In this document: one piece after another, positions 10,479 through 19,483 of the stretch
Numbering within the stretch: position 1 is the first letter of the stretch
Layout of the letters: the number at the start of each line of letters is the position of its first letter
From: Primula veris
Taxonomy: Eukaryota > Streptophyta > Magnoliopsida > Ericales > Primulaceae
Length of the DNA: 64,000 bases
Assembly: GCA_963682055.1 (NCBI GenBank)
Contig: OY821747.1
Span: 31,680,126 to 31,744,125, forward strand
Direction of reading: 5' to 3'
Notes under the pieces: generated by a model
The model's database searches: none
Seen by the model: the letters and a program-made list of their open reading frames with translations, nothing else
Told to the model about the DNA's origin: nothing
Translations under genes and position numbers: made by a program

Positions 10479-11364
10479 GAACGTCTAGGGATACTATGAA
10501 ATTCCCAACATGGCCGAAGTGCCTAGGAATATTATGAAAGTCCGTAAATGGCGTGTTACCGAAGGAACGTCTAGGCATACTATGAAATTCCCAACATGGC
10601 CGAAGTGCCTAGGAATACTATGAAATCCCGTAAATGGCGTGTTACCGAAGGAACGTCTAGGGATACTATGAAATTCCCAACATGGCCGAAGTGCCTAGGA
10701 ATATTATGAAAGTCCGTAAATGGCGTGTTACCGAAGGAACGTCTAGGCATACTATGAAATTCCCAACATGGCCGAAGTGCCTAGGAATACTATGAAATCC
10801 CGTAAATGGCGTGTTACCGAAGGAACGTCTAGGGATACTATGAAATTCCCAACATGGCCGAAGTGCCTAGGAATATTATGAAAGTCCGTAAATGGCGTGT
10901 TACCGAAGGAACGTCTAGGCATACTATGAAATTCCCAACATGGCCGAAGTGCCTAGGAATACTATGAAATCCCGTAAATGGCGTGTTACCGAAGGAACGT
11001 CTAGGGATACTATGAAATTCCCAACATGGCCGAAGTGCCTAGGAATATTATGAAAGTCCGTAAATGGCGTGTTACCGAAGGAACGTCTAGGCATACTATG
11101 AAATTCCCAACATGGCCGAAGTGCCTAGGAATACTATGAAATCCCGTAAATGGCGTGTTACCGAAGGAACGTCTAGGGATACTATGAAATTCCCAACATG
11201 GCCGAAGTGCCTAGAAATATTATGAAAGTCCGTAAATGGCGTGTTACCGAAGGAACGTCTAGGCATACTATGAAATTCCCAACATGGCCGAAGTGCCTAG
11301 GAATACTATGAAATTCCCAACATGGCGTGTTACCGAAGGAACGCCTAGGAATACTATGAAATTT
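10479..11364 (+). repeat. Nested tandem repeat, ten 86-bp monomers in two alternating types
   Basis: Monomers start at 10479, 10565, 10651, 10737, 10823, 10909, 10995, 11081, 11167 and 11253, exactly 86 bp apart, with a partial eleventh from 11339. Odd copies read GTCTAGGGATAC and GAATATTATGAAAGTCC; even copies read GTCTAGGCATAC and GAATACTATGAAATCCC. The real higher-order period is therefore 172 bp. Each 86-mer is built of two diverged halves of about 43 bp ('ctagg-ata-tatgaaa...tggc'). Copies of the same type are almost identical; the last two copies differ slightly. Such repeats in the 3' region of Tat elements are known seeds of satellite DNA. Confidence 0.96.
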
Positions 11365-11657
11365 ATGTGCAGGTACAATGCAAGGAAGTATTCAGGTCCA
11401 CTTTACGACGGCAATGCAATATATATTGGCTACAACGATGAAGGAGAATCAATCTAAACAACAAAACATCAACAAAAAGCATCTCCAAAACAGGAATAAC
11501 GAAATAACAAATGATTTGGCAAGGAAAAACCGATCCGATCAATTAAACAGCAATACGGTAATGGAAAGGTACAAAACAGGAATAAAGAAATCACATATAT
11601 AATCCTCGCCCGCATTACGGAGGCAACAAGAAGATCAACGGCACTAAAGAGATTCAT
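11365..11657. other. Spacer between tandem repeat and antisense coding block
   Basis: AT-rich sequence. A short open frame on the plus strand from 11378 has low complexity and no recognisable domain. On the minus strand this is the likely 3' UTR of the antisense segment ending at 11658. Confidence 0.4.
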
Positions 11658-12308
11658 TTAAGAAGAACTACTGCAGGAGGAGCACGACGGTAATTGACCG
11701 AGCTCAATCTCTTCGTCGTCCGTCGTTGTATACCCATCAGACTCATCACCATCAAAACGCTCCTCAGAAATGAGGGCATCAAAATTGGTCGTATGAGCCC
11801 CAACACAAGTCAGCGTCTGAAGCCGCGCGTTGAACTCGGCTTCTTTGGCGGACTCGTGAGCATCCGAGGCCGCTTTACGGCGATCATCGTCAAAGGAGAG
11901 GTCACGGCGAGCTTCAATCACAGCTGCGGAAGCATCGTATCTGGCGCGGGACAAACGGAAATACTTCACCAACACGTTGGCCTTGGTCACAAGCAACTTT
12001 AATTTGCCGAAGTACTCGCCTTTTGCACGCCAATATCGATCCAAACGACGCTCCTGAACCTCAACAGCATGCTCGGCACGGCGAACATATTCTCGAAAAG
12101 AGGCCGCCTGTGTTTTCAGCTTGGTCCGCAGTCGAGCACATTGGTCGGTCAATTTGACATTTTTGCTCATCAAAACAATGTAGGGCCACCTGTCAGGCAC
12201 CTCACTAGCCGCACCAGATGAGACCTCGTCCCGGGCAGCACCAGTAGGTCCTAACCCCGGGTTAACTAGGCATGGAGAACCAGCCTGGTGCGACGTAGTA
12301 GCATGTGC
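11658..12308 (-). CDS. Antisense ORF, possible alternative last exon (coiled coil)
   Basis: The open frame ends at a TAA and runs upstream to 12308, directly behind a long pyrimidine tract ending TTTTTTTTATAG, a very good splice acceptor; at that point the frame is phase 0. The first in-frame ATG is at 12170. The protein is helical and basic, with 'RLRTKLKTQAASFREYVRRA' type heptads. It ends in an acidic segment ('DDEEIELGQ') and a serine/cysteine run. It could be a terminal exon of the spliced antisense gene at 13227-15645, or a separate gene with an unseen first exon. No homologue is recognised. Confidence 0.5.
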   Translation of the reverse strand, partial: AHATTSHQAGSPCLVNPGLGPTGAARDEVSSGAASEVPDRWPYIVLMSKNVKLTDQCARLRTKLKTQAASFREYVRRAEHAVEVQERRLDRYWRAKGEYFGKLKLLVTKANVLVKYFRLSRARYDASAAVIEARRDLSFDDDRRKAASDAHESAKEAEFNARLQTLTCVGAHTTNFDALISEERFDGDESDGYTTTDDEEIELGQLPSCSSCSSSS

Positions 12309-12350
12309 CTATAAAAAAAAGGGGGGGAGGAGAAGAACGAGAAGAGATGA

Positions 12351-12351
<1 letters not shown>

Positions 12352-12389
<38 letters not shown>
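12352..12389 (+). repeat. A38-type homopolymer (oligo-T on the coding minus strand)
   Basis: A run of about 38 A on the plus strand. On the minus strand it is part of a long pyrimidine tract before the acceptor at 12309. Homopolymers of this length are prone to slippage, so the exact count is uncertain. Confidence 0.8.
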
Positions 12390-12390
<1 letters not shown>

Positions 12391-12444
12391 GAGAAGAGAA
12401 ATTTTTATAACAAGATACAAAGAAAACGACAACAAGCTATTTTA

Positions 12445-13059
12445 TTACTCCGACAACCCCTCAGCAGACGCCGAAGTCTCTACTACATCGGCAAAATGAA
12501 TTTCTCGCAATGAATTAATTTGCGTCCCTAAACGCTCACGAATGACCGCCTCGATTCGGTTCAAAGCAACAGTGGTTTCAGTCACCCCGGCCTTCGCATC
12601 AACCATGCGCTCTGCCCGGGATACACCACTCATTCCTTTTATAAGCTCAATCACCTCTAAAGCGCGAGCTCGGGCCCAATACGCTTTGACAAAGGATAGC
12701 AGCAGGTCCGCGTCCTCGAAAACGGCCCCAAGGACCAAGGTCAAGCTCGTCACACGACCTCGGGCTTCATCACGAGAACGTCGTAGGGCACCGAGAAGTT
12801 CCTTCGCTTTACCCTTATTTGCCGTGTAATGGGCGGTCTTTTTACTAAATTTCTCTCCCAAATCACGTAACCGGATCGCCAGGTTGGAAATATGAATATT
12901 CAGACCCTCGATTTCCTGATAGGCACAAGTCAATTTCGCGGTAAGGGACGCGTTAGACCTTTCCAAATCCTCCATTACGTCACCTACACTACGACTAGGC
13001 GAGGTCCAGACCACCATGGCAAGGGGGTTATTAGGTACCTGACAATATTTTGTTTTCAT
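12445..13059 (-). CDS. Antisense ORF, possible alternative middle/last exon (coiled coil)
   Basis: Start is set at the first in-frame ATG (13059); the frame is open back to 13134, where a TAA lies just upstream. A TGTCAG|GTACCT site at 13039/13038 would serve as a phase-0 acceptor. The product is helical ('DLERSNASLTAKLTCAYQEI', 'LGALRRSRDEARGRV') and ends 'SASAEGLSE'. It lies 3' of the four-exon antisense gene, beyond a 35-base A run. It is either an alternative terminal exon or a separate small gene. No known domain is recognised beyond coiled coil. Confidence 0.5.
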   Translation of the reverse strand: MKTKYCQVPNNPLAMVVWTSPSRSVGDVMEDLERSNASLTAKLTCAYQEIEGLNIHISNLAIRLRDLGEKFSKKTAHYTANKGKAKELLGALRRSRDEARGRVTSLTLVLGAVFEDADLLLSFVKAYWARARALEVIELIKGMSGVSRAERMVDAKAGVTETTVALNRIEAVIRERLGTQINSLREIHFADVVETSASAEGLSE

Positions 13060-13168
13060 ATCCTTCAAAATATGACGACCATCAAAAGAAATTGACCCAA
13101 GCAAGCCCAACAGAAAGCAACCATAACACTTATATTATCACTCTCCCAAAAGAATCTGTTTCTAGATA

Positions 13169-13170
<2 letters not shown>

Positions 13171-13205
<35 letters not shown>
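13171..13205 (+). repeat. Second long A homopolymer in the antisense region
   Basis: About 35 A on the plus strand, lying between the stop of the four-exon antisense gene (13227) and the next antisense ORF. Together with 12352-12389 it forms a regularly spaced pair, one before each downstream ORF. Confidence 0.8.
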
Positions 13206-13208
<3 letters not shown>

Positions 13209-13226
13209 ACAATGCCAGAAAGATAG

Positions 13227-15645
13227 TCAAGGTTCCACCTGAAGAGATGTTGGTGGGGGAACAGTAGAATCCGGTCGAGGAGAAGACGCGGTCGACATAG
13301 AGTGAGGACACAGCGCTGTCGAAATTGTCTGCCCCGGTAGCCGCGGAAGCTCTTCTTCACGAAGATTCGCCCAGTCCAAGGGTTTCGGCGGTGCACCATG
13401 CGGACACGGGTACACCAACTCCGACCACGCCCTATCCGACAGAGGAACATTCGCGAAGTTGAGCGCCCGCACATGAGCGCAGTATACAGAAAAGTTGGCC
13501 ATCATTGCTAACTTTTTCCGCTCCTCCGCCTGTGCCGTTTTCAGGGCAGACACCTTAGCCTTCTCGGCTTCCACGTCCTCAGCCAGGAGCAAGTTCTCCT
13601 CCTCTACTTCGCCGTACTTAGCGGCCATGCTCTCTTTTTCCTCCCTCAATTTCTCGACCTCCTCGGTCAGGTGCAGGAAGTCCACCGACAGTTTGTCATA
13701 ATTCTCGCCCAGGGTTTTCTTCTCGGCGACCAATTTCTCCTTATCGGCCTCAAGATTATCCTTCTCGGCCACCAATTTCTCTTTCTCAGCCCCGAGAGCT
13801 CCCAGCTGATCCCGTAGCGCCACGGCACTCACAGCAATCTGCACTTTAACACATTAGTTTCCAAATAAAATACAAGTACCCAACCTATATAGTGCAATAC
13901 AAGCCCCACATACCCTCAGCGCATCCGCATGGGCCTGCTCTATCACTGACATTGTAGGTTGGGCAGATAGCTTTTCTGCATTCTTAAACACAAGGGGTTT
14001 CAGAGCCGTATAACCCATCTTCAGCGTTCTCGGTTGATCCAGCAGTTCACCCCTACATCGGTCAATGTACCGGGTCATTGCAACCCCATCCACCGACCCC
14101 TTCTCTGATCCGTCGAGAGCCTCACCCTCGACACCCACCACATCATCCCCGGCATTCTCTTCGCTGCCTTCCCTCCCCACCCCCACGTCCTCCTCCAACG
14201 GCTCAATCTCAGGGGCCCTATGCTCGATCTCTTCCTCATTACGGAGGGGCGAGCACACGGACAACTCTATCGGACCCTCGATGGGGATAGGCGAGATGAC
14301 CGGCAAAGTCATCGTACTATCTCCCATATTCGTCAAGAGGTTCATATATCCGAATACATCGTCGACCGACCCCTGAAACACAATAATACCCATAGACCGG
14401 GCAAGAGCGAGGGTAACCAATTGAGAAGTCAGTAGCTGAAACAAGACGACTAATAAAGCAAAGCACTAGCGAACCAAATGACAAACCACCAAAAGACAGG
14501 AAAATCATAATACATATACACATACCTCGCCCGGAGCAGAGGCATCCTCGGCGGTATCCCCTTGAGCAACGGCAAACACCCCCTCGCCCGAGCCAACGTT
14601 AGCCTCTTCCTCGGTAACCGACGTATCAGTTCCCCTAGCCCTCTTCGTTGTTTCAACGACAGGCTCAGCTGCGCGACGCTTAGAACGAACAGCTCTTTTC
14701 CCAAGCCGAGTAGCACACCGAGCCTGTACCACCTTTAAAAATTCCTCCTCGGGCTCTTTCGGGATCTCGGGTGCCGGATTCCCCTTGGTCACCGACCCCA
14801 TAGGGTACCCGAGCAACATGGGAGCCGTACGACTCGCAGGATCAGGCGTAGGTCCCGGCCCCCACCATTTCCAAAGAGCTAACAAAGCCTCTACATTAGG
14901 AGCGCCGAGATCTGGCATAGTGGGAGCATTGGTAGCCGGTCCAGGAATCTGGTGTCCCGGACAAGCCCATTCACCAGACGCAATAACAATACCGAGATTG
15001 CGCTCTTTGTTGGTATCCGGCAAACCGATAACGAGCCGGCAAAAGGCACGCAGAGTCTTCAAATACGAGCTGCGACGCTCAAAGCTCAGACTATAGACTC
15101 CAAAGACGTCCTTCAGTTCAATCGGTATTCCGGACAACTCCGATAGCCTTTGGATACCATTCAGAGTACGGTAACCATTTAGGGCCAGTTGGGCCGGAGC
15201 AATTTGGACGGCCTCAAAGAACGAGGCCACCCAATTTGTAAAGGGCAGTCGAAGACCCCCAGTAAAGAAGGCCGACGACCGCACAGCTACCTCGCCGGCG
15301 GGAACAAATCCCAGCACCTCCTCGTCCGATATAGGAAGCCGAATATGTACGTTGTCGGGTATTCCGGCGAGTTCCTTAAAATCCTTCTCCACGAATGTGC
15401 CAACTTGGGCCACGCTTTGGGTCAAAATTTCCTATACAAAGATCATCAACAGTCCATCAATATACTAACCAAATACACAAACCAGAACCACATCAATAGA
15501 ACGAGAGCCACCCCCCCCCCCCATGCACATTACATCAGAATCATCAGACATATACCAACGACACACCTATGACCACAACGACAAATCAAATACAACCCCT
15601 ACAAGCGGAAAAGGGGGAGAACGAAAAATCACTTACAGTTATCAT
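13227..15645 (-). CDS. Four-exon antisense gene: Transposase_28-like domain plus coiled coil
   Basis: Exons on the minus strand: 15645-15637 (ATG plus two codons, donor ACT|GTAAGT), 15431-14526 (acceptor TGTATAG, donor GAG|GTATGT), 14372-13914 (acceptor TGTTTCAG, donor AGG|GTATGT) and 13838-13227 (acceptor AAGTGCAG). All junctions are phase 0; the total is 1986 nt, about 661 aa. Exon 2 carries 'ELAGIPDNV', 'PAGEVAVRSSAFFTGGLRLP' and 'APAQLALNGYRTL', resembling Pfam 'putative gypsy type transposon' (Transposase_28). It then has a basic NLS-like stretch 'KRAVRSKRRA'. Exon 3 is acidic. Exon 4 is a heptad coiled coil ('EKLVAEKDNLEADKEKLV'). The role is unknown; nuclear location is inferred. Such ORFs are known in antisense orientation in Tat-type elements. 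No TATA box was identified with confidence. Confidence 0.75.
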
Positions 15646-15731
15646 TATGAGCAAGCAAGCGCGAACAGCAGCAACTCTTCCAACAAAACCACGAAACCCT
15701 AGAGCAAGCGGCCGAACTCTTTTCCCTTTTT

Positions 15732-15740
15732 GGCGGGAAA
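15732..15740 (-). promoter_or_regulatory. E2F-like site TTTCCCGCC upstream of the antisense gene
   Basis: The plus strand reads GGCGGGAAA, so the minus strand reads TTTCCCGCC, matching the E2F consensus TTTSSCGC. It lies about 90 nt before the proposed ATG at 15645, in the promoter or leader. It could link expression to S phase, but one nine-base match in a 17-kb element may be chance. Confidence 0.35.
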
Positions 15741-16283
15741 AATATGCTTTAGAGAGAGAGATATTTTCTTCAGCAAATTTTGTGATAAAAATAAACAGGA
15801 TTACTTGGCACAATAAAAAGGAGTGGAGTCACAAAAGGAATAAAATAATAACCGTCCTTTCGTGTACCAGAGGTTCGCCCCTTTTCCAACCATACAAAAG
15901 TCAACAACCGCTGCTCTTTTTAACATTTCAACGCTCCAGATTTCGCCACGTCAGCGCATATCCCACTACCCAAGGCAGTTCACATCATTACACCTAAATA
16001 AACGGCCAGTGGACCCTACCACGAAAAGCTTCCCACATACGCTACCAATATTATCACACAAAGAATGTCCCCCGATAAAGTTCCTCGACTCCCAACCATT
16101 TCTTACCCAAATGGCATACCGAACAAGGTGAACGAAGACCGTTTCTAGCTTAATGGCAGGGAGCATCAAGTCTAACAACGCTCTTCGGGGGGATAACCGG
16201 GCACATTGTTCGATGTATGCTCAGAAAAAAAAAAGAGAAGCAAGCAGGAAATAAAATAGGACAGAATCAAATGCAAGACAAGT
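15741..16283. other. Spacer between the spliced antisense gene and the first mini-gene
   Basis: No supported ORF. The segment presumably holds the promoter of the spliced gene (transcribed leftwards) and the 3' end of the mini-gene at 16345-16707. Confidence 0.4.
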
Positions 16284-16289
16284 TTTATT
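16284..16289 (-). terminator. AATAAA poly(A) signal of mini-gene 1
   Basis: TTTATT on the plus strand, 56 nt after the stop of the ORF ending at 16345. Confidence 0.5.
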
Positions 16290-16344
16290 CATTCACAAAG
16301 GGGGAAACACAAACAATACAACAGAAAAAGAAAATACACACATC

Positions 16345-16707
16345 CTACCTTTTCGAACTATCCCCCATAGCAACATCCCTCTTCGCCAAAAGTTCCTCCA
16401 GACGCTCATTCTCCCTAACCAAACGAGAAATCGCCATCTCAGCCTGTTTTAAGGCGTAAGACTGAGACTCGCATTTTTGTTCGGCCTTGAAACGGGCAGT
16501 GCCCTCCTCGTCCCAATATTGTTTAAGCCTCCTCGCTTCAGTCCGAGCACATATGAGATCATGTTTCAGCCACGACATCTCAATTTCTTTTAGTTGAAGA
16601 GGAGTCAAATCCTCCTCCCCAAAGCCAGGGGGACGAGGTAGCAAAAAGGTAGGCTCCTCTTCCATAAGGGTTTTCTTTTTGGAGGCAGACCTAGTGATGG
16701 GAGCCAT
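16345..16707 (-). CDS. Antisense mini-gene 1: 120-aa coiled-coil protein
   Basis: The start is the ATG at 16707 ('MAPITRSASKKK'), chosen because it lies 69 nt behind a TATA-like box; an earlier ATG at 16734 is also in frame. After the basic N-terminus and a proline-rich turn comes a charged coiled coil ('EMSWLKHDLICARTEARRL', 'VRENERLEELLAKRD'). The phrase E-M-S-W-L-K...C-A-R resembles E-L-T-W-L-R...C-R-R in mini-gene 3, suggesting shared descent. No known family is recognised. It is one of five similarly built genes in a row. Confidence 0.6.
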   Translation of the reverse strand: MAPITRSASKKKTLMEEEPTFLLPRPPGFGEEDLTPLQLKEIEMSWLKHDLICARTEARRLKQYWDEEGTARFKAEQKCESQSYALKQAEMAISRLVRENERLEELLAKRDVAMGDSSKR

Positions 16708-16775
16708 CTCACGCAAAAGCAAGTTAGAAAACAAGAAGAGGTAGAAATTGATAATGAGATACAGGCAATAGGGAG

Positions 16776-16783
16776 CATTTATA
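16776..16783 (-). promoter_or_regulatory. TATA-like box of mini-gene 1 (TATAAATG)
   Basis: The minus strand reads CTCTATAAATGCTCCC, 69 nt before the ATG at 16707. Its surroundings resemble the boxes of the other four mini-genes. Confidence 0.55.
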
Positions 16784-16926
16784 GAGAATCAGAAGGCACA
16801 AAATACGAAGAGTTCCAATGGTTCACAAGACAGGCACGAGATACGAAAAGATACAACTGATTCATTAAATACAGAAGATAAAACACAAATGGCAAAAGGG
16901 GAAATACATAAGAAAACCAGCCCAAT

Positions 16927-17406
16927 CTAAGGATCAATGGGTGGAAAAACCGAACTGCCAGACCGAGAGAAGGCAATACGAGCAGAACAATTCAGCCTAG
17001 CTTGATAGGAATCGTTCATGGCGACCAAATCGTCATTCTCCGAGGAGAGCCTATTATTTTCCGAGGTAAGAACCCTGACGCGTTCCACGAGCCGAGCATT
17101 CTTTACCATTAGGTTAGCGAGGCCCTGAGGAGAGTTGTCAAACTCATCTTGAGAATGGTCCCAAATTTCCTCGGCATCATACCAGGAGTTGGCCAGATGG
17201 TTTCTCTGCAGCAACAAGTGATCGAGCTGGCGACTCAGTGCCGAGATCTCGGTCCACTTCACCGTCTCTTCGGGATAAGAGCCGAACAGGCTCAAGGCCA
17301 AAACGCCATACTCTTTCTCAAGCCTTGCCATCCGACTGCGGACCCGAGATACCTCAGTATCCAAGCCCTTCATCTGAGCATGATATCTCACCACAGGTCC
17401 AGACAT
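16927..17406 (-). CDS. Antisense mini-gene 2: 159-aa coiled-coil protein
   Basis: The ATG at 17406 begins 'MSGPVVRYHAQMKGLDTEVS' and the frame ends at a stop at 16927. The body is a long coiled coil ('SRVRSRMARLEKEYGVLA', 'LVERVRVLTSENNRLSSEND') with a short non-helical tail. The start MSGP and the leader just before it match mini-gene 3, so the two are probably duplicates that diverged. A TATA-like box lies 95 nt upstream. No known family. Confidence 0.6.
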   Translation of the reverse strand: MSGPVVRYHAQMKGLDTEVSRVRSRMARLEKEYGVLALSLFGSYPEETVKWTEISALSRQLDHLLLQRNHLANSWYDAEEIWDHSQDEFDNSPQGLANLMVKNARLVERVRVLTSENNRLSSENDDLVAMNDSYQARLNCSARIAFSRSGSSVFPPIDP

Positions 17407-17500
17407 TCTGGGAAATTGTTTAGTATGGAAGAAAATAAAGGGCTAAAGAAGAGAGAAGCAAAACGAAAAAAGAGATGATAAACTACCCAAGAAAAGAGGG

Positions 17501-17508
17501 TACTTATA
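17501..17508 (-). promoter_or_regulatory. TATA-like box of mini-gene 2 (TATAAGTA)
   Basis: The minus strand reads TTCTATAAGTACCCT, 95 nt before the ATG at 17406. Confidence 0.5.
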
Positions 17509-17780
17509 GAACGAAGAGTATGATATTTTATAACCTTGCTTGGGAAATTGCATATTTCCTGACATGATGTGGGAGGCATGTGCATTTCCTGACCTACTAG
17601 GGAGCAGGCACATATGTTTGACAGTGATGGGGACATCTATTGACATCTGAGACTACAGTGCAGAAGAGATAAAGACGAGATATTCAAAGATCTAGATCCC
17701 AGACAAACAACAAACCACACGTACGATATAAAAAGAAAAGGGCAAAAATACTTTTCATTAATGAAGATGGAATACATCAT

Positions 17781-17905
17781 TATCTATTACATCGAGGTCT
17801 ATTACATTGAGGTCTATTACATCCGAGATAAAAATCTATTACATCGAGGTCTATTACATTGAGGTCTATTACATCCGAAAAAGATCTATTACATCCAAGA
17901 AGAGC
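17781..17905 (+). repeat. Short tandem repeat built on 'tctattacat(c/t)gagg'
   Basis: The phrase TCTATTACAT recurs about eight times at 15-30 bp spacing, in a two-level pattern (cgagg, tgagg, ccga). It separates mini-genes 2 and 3. Confidence 0.85.
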
Positions 17906-17949
17906 TAGTACAGAAGATCAGGCAAAGGATCAACTATATCAGCTGACCA

Positions 17950-18554
17950 AGTGAGCAGGAGACGCCAAAAAGAAAAAGTAAGAAGAAAGAGAAAGGAAAA
18001 TCAAGAAGAGGAAAAGAAGAAGAATGCAAGAAACGAAGGAAAGAAGCATAAAAAGAAAACAAAAAGGGAAGAAAGAAGCGAAGAGGAGGAACATAAAGAA
18101 GAAGTGATAAGAAAGAAGAGTCAAAAAGAAAAATGACAAAAACCCTAGATGTAACACAAAACCCTTAGGATCACAGGGCTGATTGTAACATCATAGTGGT
18201 GCAAAAAAAAAAAGAAAAAGAGTGACGGGAGAGAAGATGAAGAAAAAGAAAGAGGAGGCACAGAAGAAAAACAGATGAGAAGAAGATTAAGAGATGAAGG
18301 AGACAGACAAATAAAAAGAAAGTCAATAAAACAAAAAAGAAACGGAAAAAGAAAAGAATAAAAAGAGAGAGAAAACAGAGTATAAAAAGAAAATACAAGA
18401 GAGGAAGAGGAAGAAATGATGGAAACGGAGAAATAAAAAAAAAAAGAGGAAGAGGAAGAAATGATGGAAACGGAGAAATAAAAAAAAAAGAGGAAGAGGA
18501 AGAGATAGGAAAAGAAGGGGAAAAGCAGAGAAAAATAAAAAAGAAGGGAGAAGG
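17950..18554 (+). repeat. 600-bp purine-rich strand with 46-bp direct repeats
   Basis: The plus strand is almost all A and G. Within it, 'gaggaagaggaagaaatgatggaaacggagaaat' type units repeat around 18393-18500. Long open frames here on both strands are low-complexity artefacts. Confidence 0.8.
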
Positions 18555-18848
18555 TTAGGGGGAAGTCGATCGGTATCGATGAGAGGGCCCGGCAGAGACA
18601 TCCCTGTCCCTCAGTGTCGGGTTCCCCCTTAGCATCTCATTCTCTTCGACTAAAGCCTGACGAGCACGTCGGCAGTAAGCCAGTTCGGATCTTAGCCAAG
18701 TTAATTCCCGAACCATCTCGGTATGGTGATAACGCATCACCTTCAATTCCTCCTCGGCATCCCTCAACAGCCTTTGTACATGGTTATAGGAGGCCTCAAA
18801 GGCCTCCACTTGCAAAGCTAATGCTGATGGGGTGAAAGGACCAGACAT
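18555..18848 (-). CDS. Antisense mini-gene 3: 97-aa coiled-coil protein
   Basis: The start is the ATG at 18848 ('MSGPFTPSALALQVEAFEAS'), not the upstream in-frame ATG at 18920. The TATA-like box at 18933-18940 would place the transcription start after 18920, and MSGP is shared with mini-gene 2. A coiled coil runs from about residue 12 to 75 ('LLRDAEEELKVMRYHHTEM', 'ELTWLRSELAYCRRARQ'), followed by a serine/arginine-rich tail. No known family. Confidence 0.6.
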   Translation of the reverse strand: MSGPFTPSALALQVEAFEASYNHVQRLLRDAEEELKVMRYHHTEMVRELTWLRSELAYCRRARQALVEENEMLRGNPTLRDRDVSAGPSHRYRSTSP

Positions 18849-18932
18849 CTTAGGGAAATTATAAGATGAGGGTCTATATATGGGGGAAAATAATATGATG
18901 AGAATTGTGGATGTAACCATGCTGTAAGCAGG

Positions 18933-18940
18933 TATTTATA
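18933..18940 (-). promoter_or_regulatory. TATA box of mini-gene 3 (TATAAATA)
   Basis: The minus strand reads GATCTATAAATACCTGC, 85 nt before the ATG at 18848. Confidence 0.55.
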
Positions 18941-18948
18941 GATCAAGC

Positions 18949-19416
18949 GTATGAGGGCTGGTATTGAGAGTCGCAACCGTTCGCCAATGGGTATTCAGAA
19001 GCAACGGCACTCAAAAGAGGTGACTGTTCAAGAGAAACGTTTGGATTCCCAAAAGACTCTAAAAAAGCGTGAGTAATTAAAAGCCACACCTGTTCAAGAA
19101 ACGTTTGGATTATTACCAATATTTAAAGGGGGTAAGTAATAATGGCAGCAAAACACGCGTCATTTTTGGGAAGGACGGCGGATCGAATAAATATCCCAGA
19201 TCTTCTGCGCAAGGCTCAAGAAAGCCTTGGTGATTGGGATTTTCTATGCACAAGGCTCAAGAAATCCTATTAGTCCCTAGATATAAAGAGTAAGGAGGTC
19301 CAATGGATAAGATCAAACGCCAGGCCCAAGAAAAGCATTAATGAGGCCACAAGCGTGCGCAGTCAAAATAAATTGCATTGGGAAAGTAATTCAAATATAA
19401 ACAAGAAAAAGAAATC
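18949..19416. other. Spacer between mini-genes 3 and 4
   Basis: No ORF of interest. It presumably holds upstream promoter sequence of mini-gene 3 and the 3' flank of mini-gene 4. Confidence 0.4.
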
Positions 19417-19422
19417 TTTATT
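19417..19422 (-). terminator. AATAAA poly(A) signal of mini-gene 4
   Basis: The minus strand reads AATTAATAAAGATTTC, 62 nt after the stop. The neighbourhood ('acttcg(a)ttaca') matches that of mini-gene 5, so the two 3' ends are homologous. Confidence 0.6.
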
Positions 19423-19483
19423 AATTGGTTGATACTTCGTTACAGAAGAAGCACAAAGAGGAAATACAATGAAAACAATAAAA

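Noticed and set aside
14065..15572. Plus-strand open frames opposite the spliced antisense gene
   Set aside because: Shadows; codon pattern and splice sites support the minus strand.
17950..18601. Open frames on both strands (for example 17951-18136 + and 18323-18601 -)
   Set aside because: They translate to lysine/glutamate or leucine/phenylalanine low-complexity chains forced by the purine-rich strand; no start context or domain.
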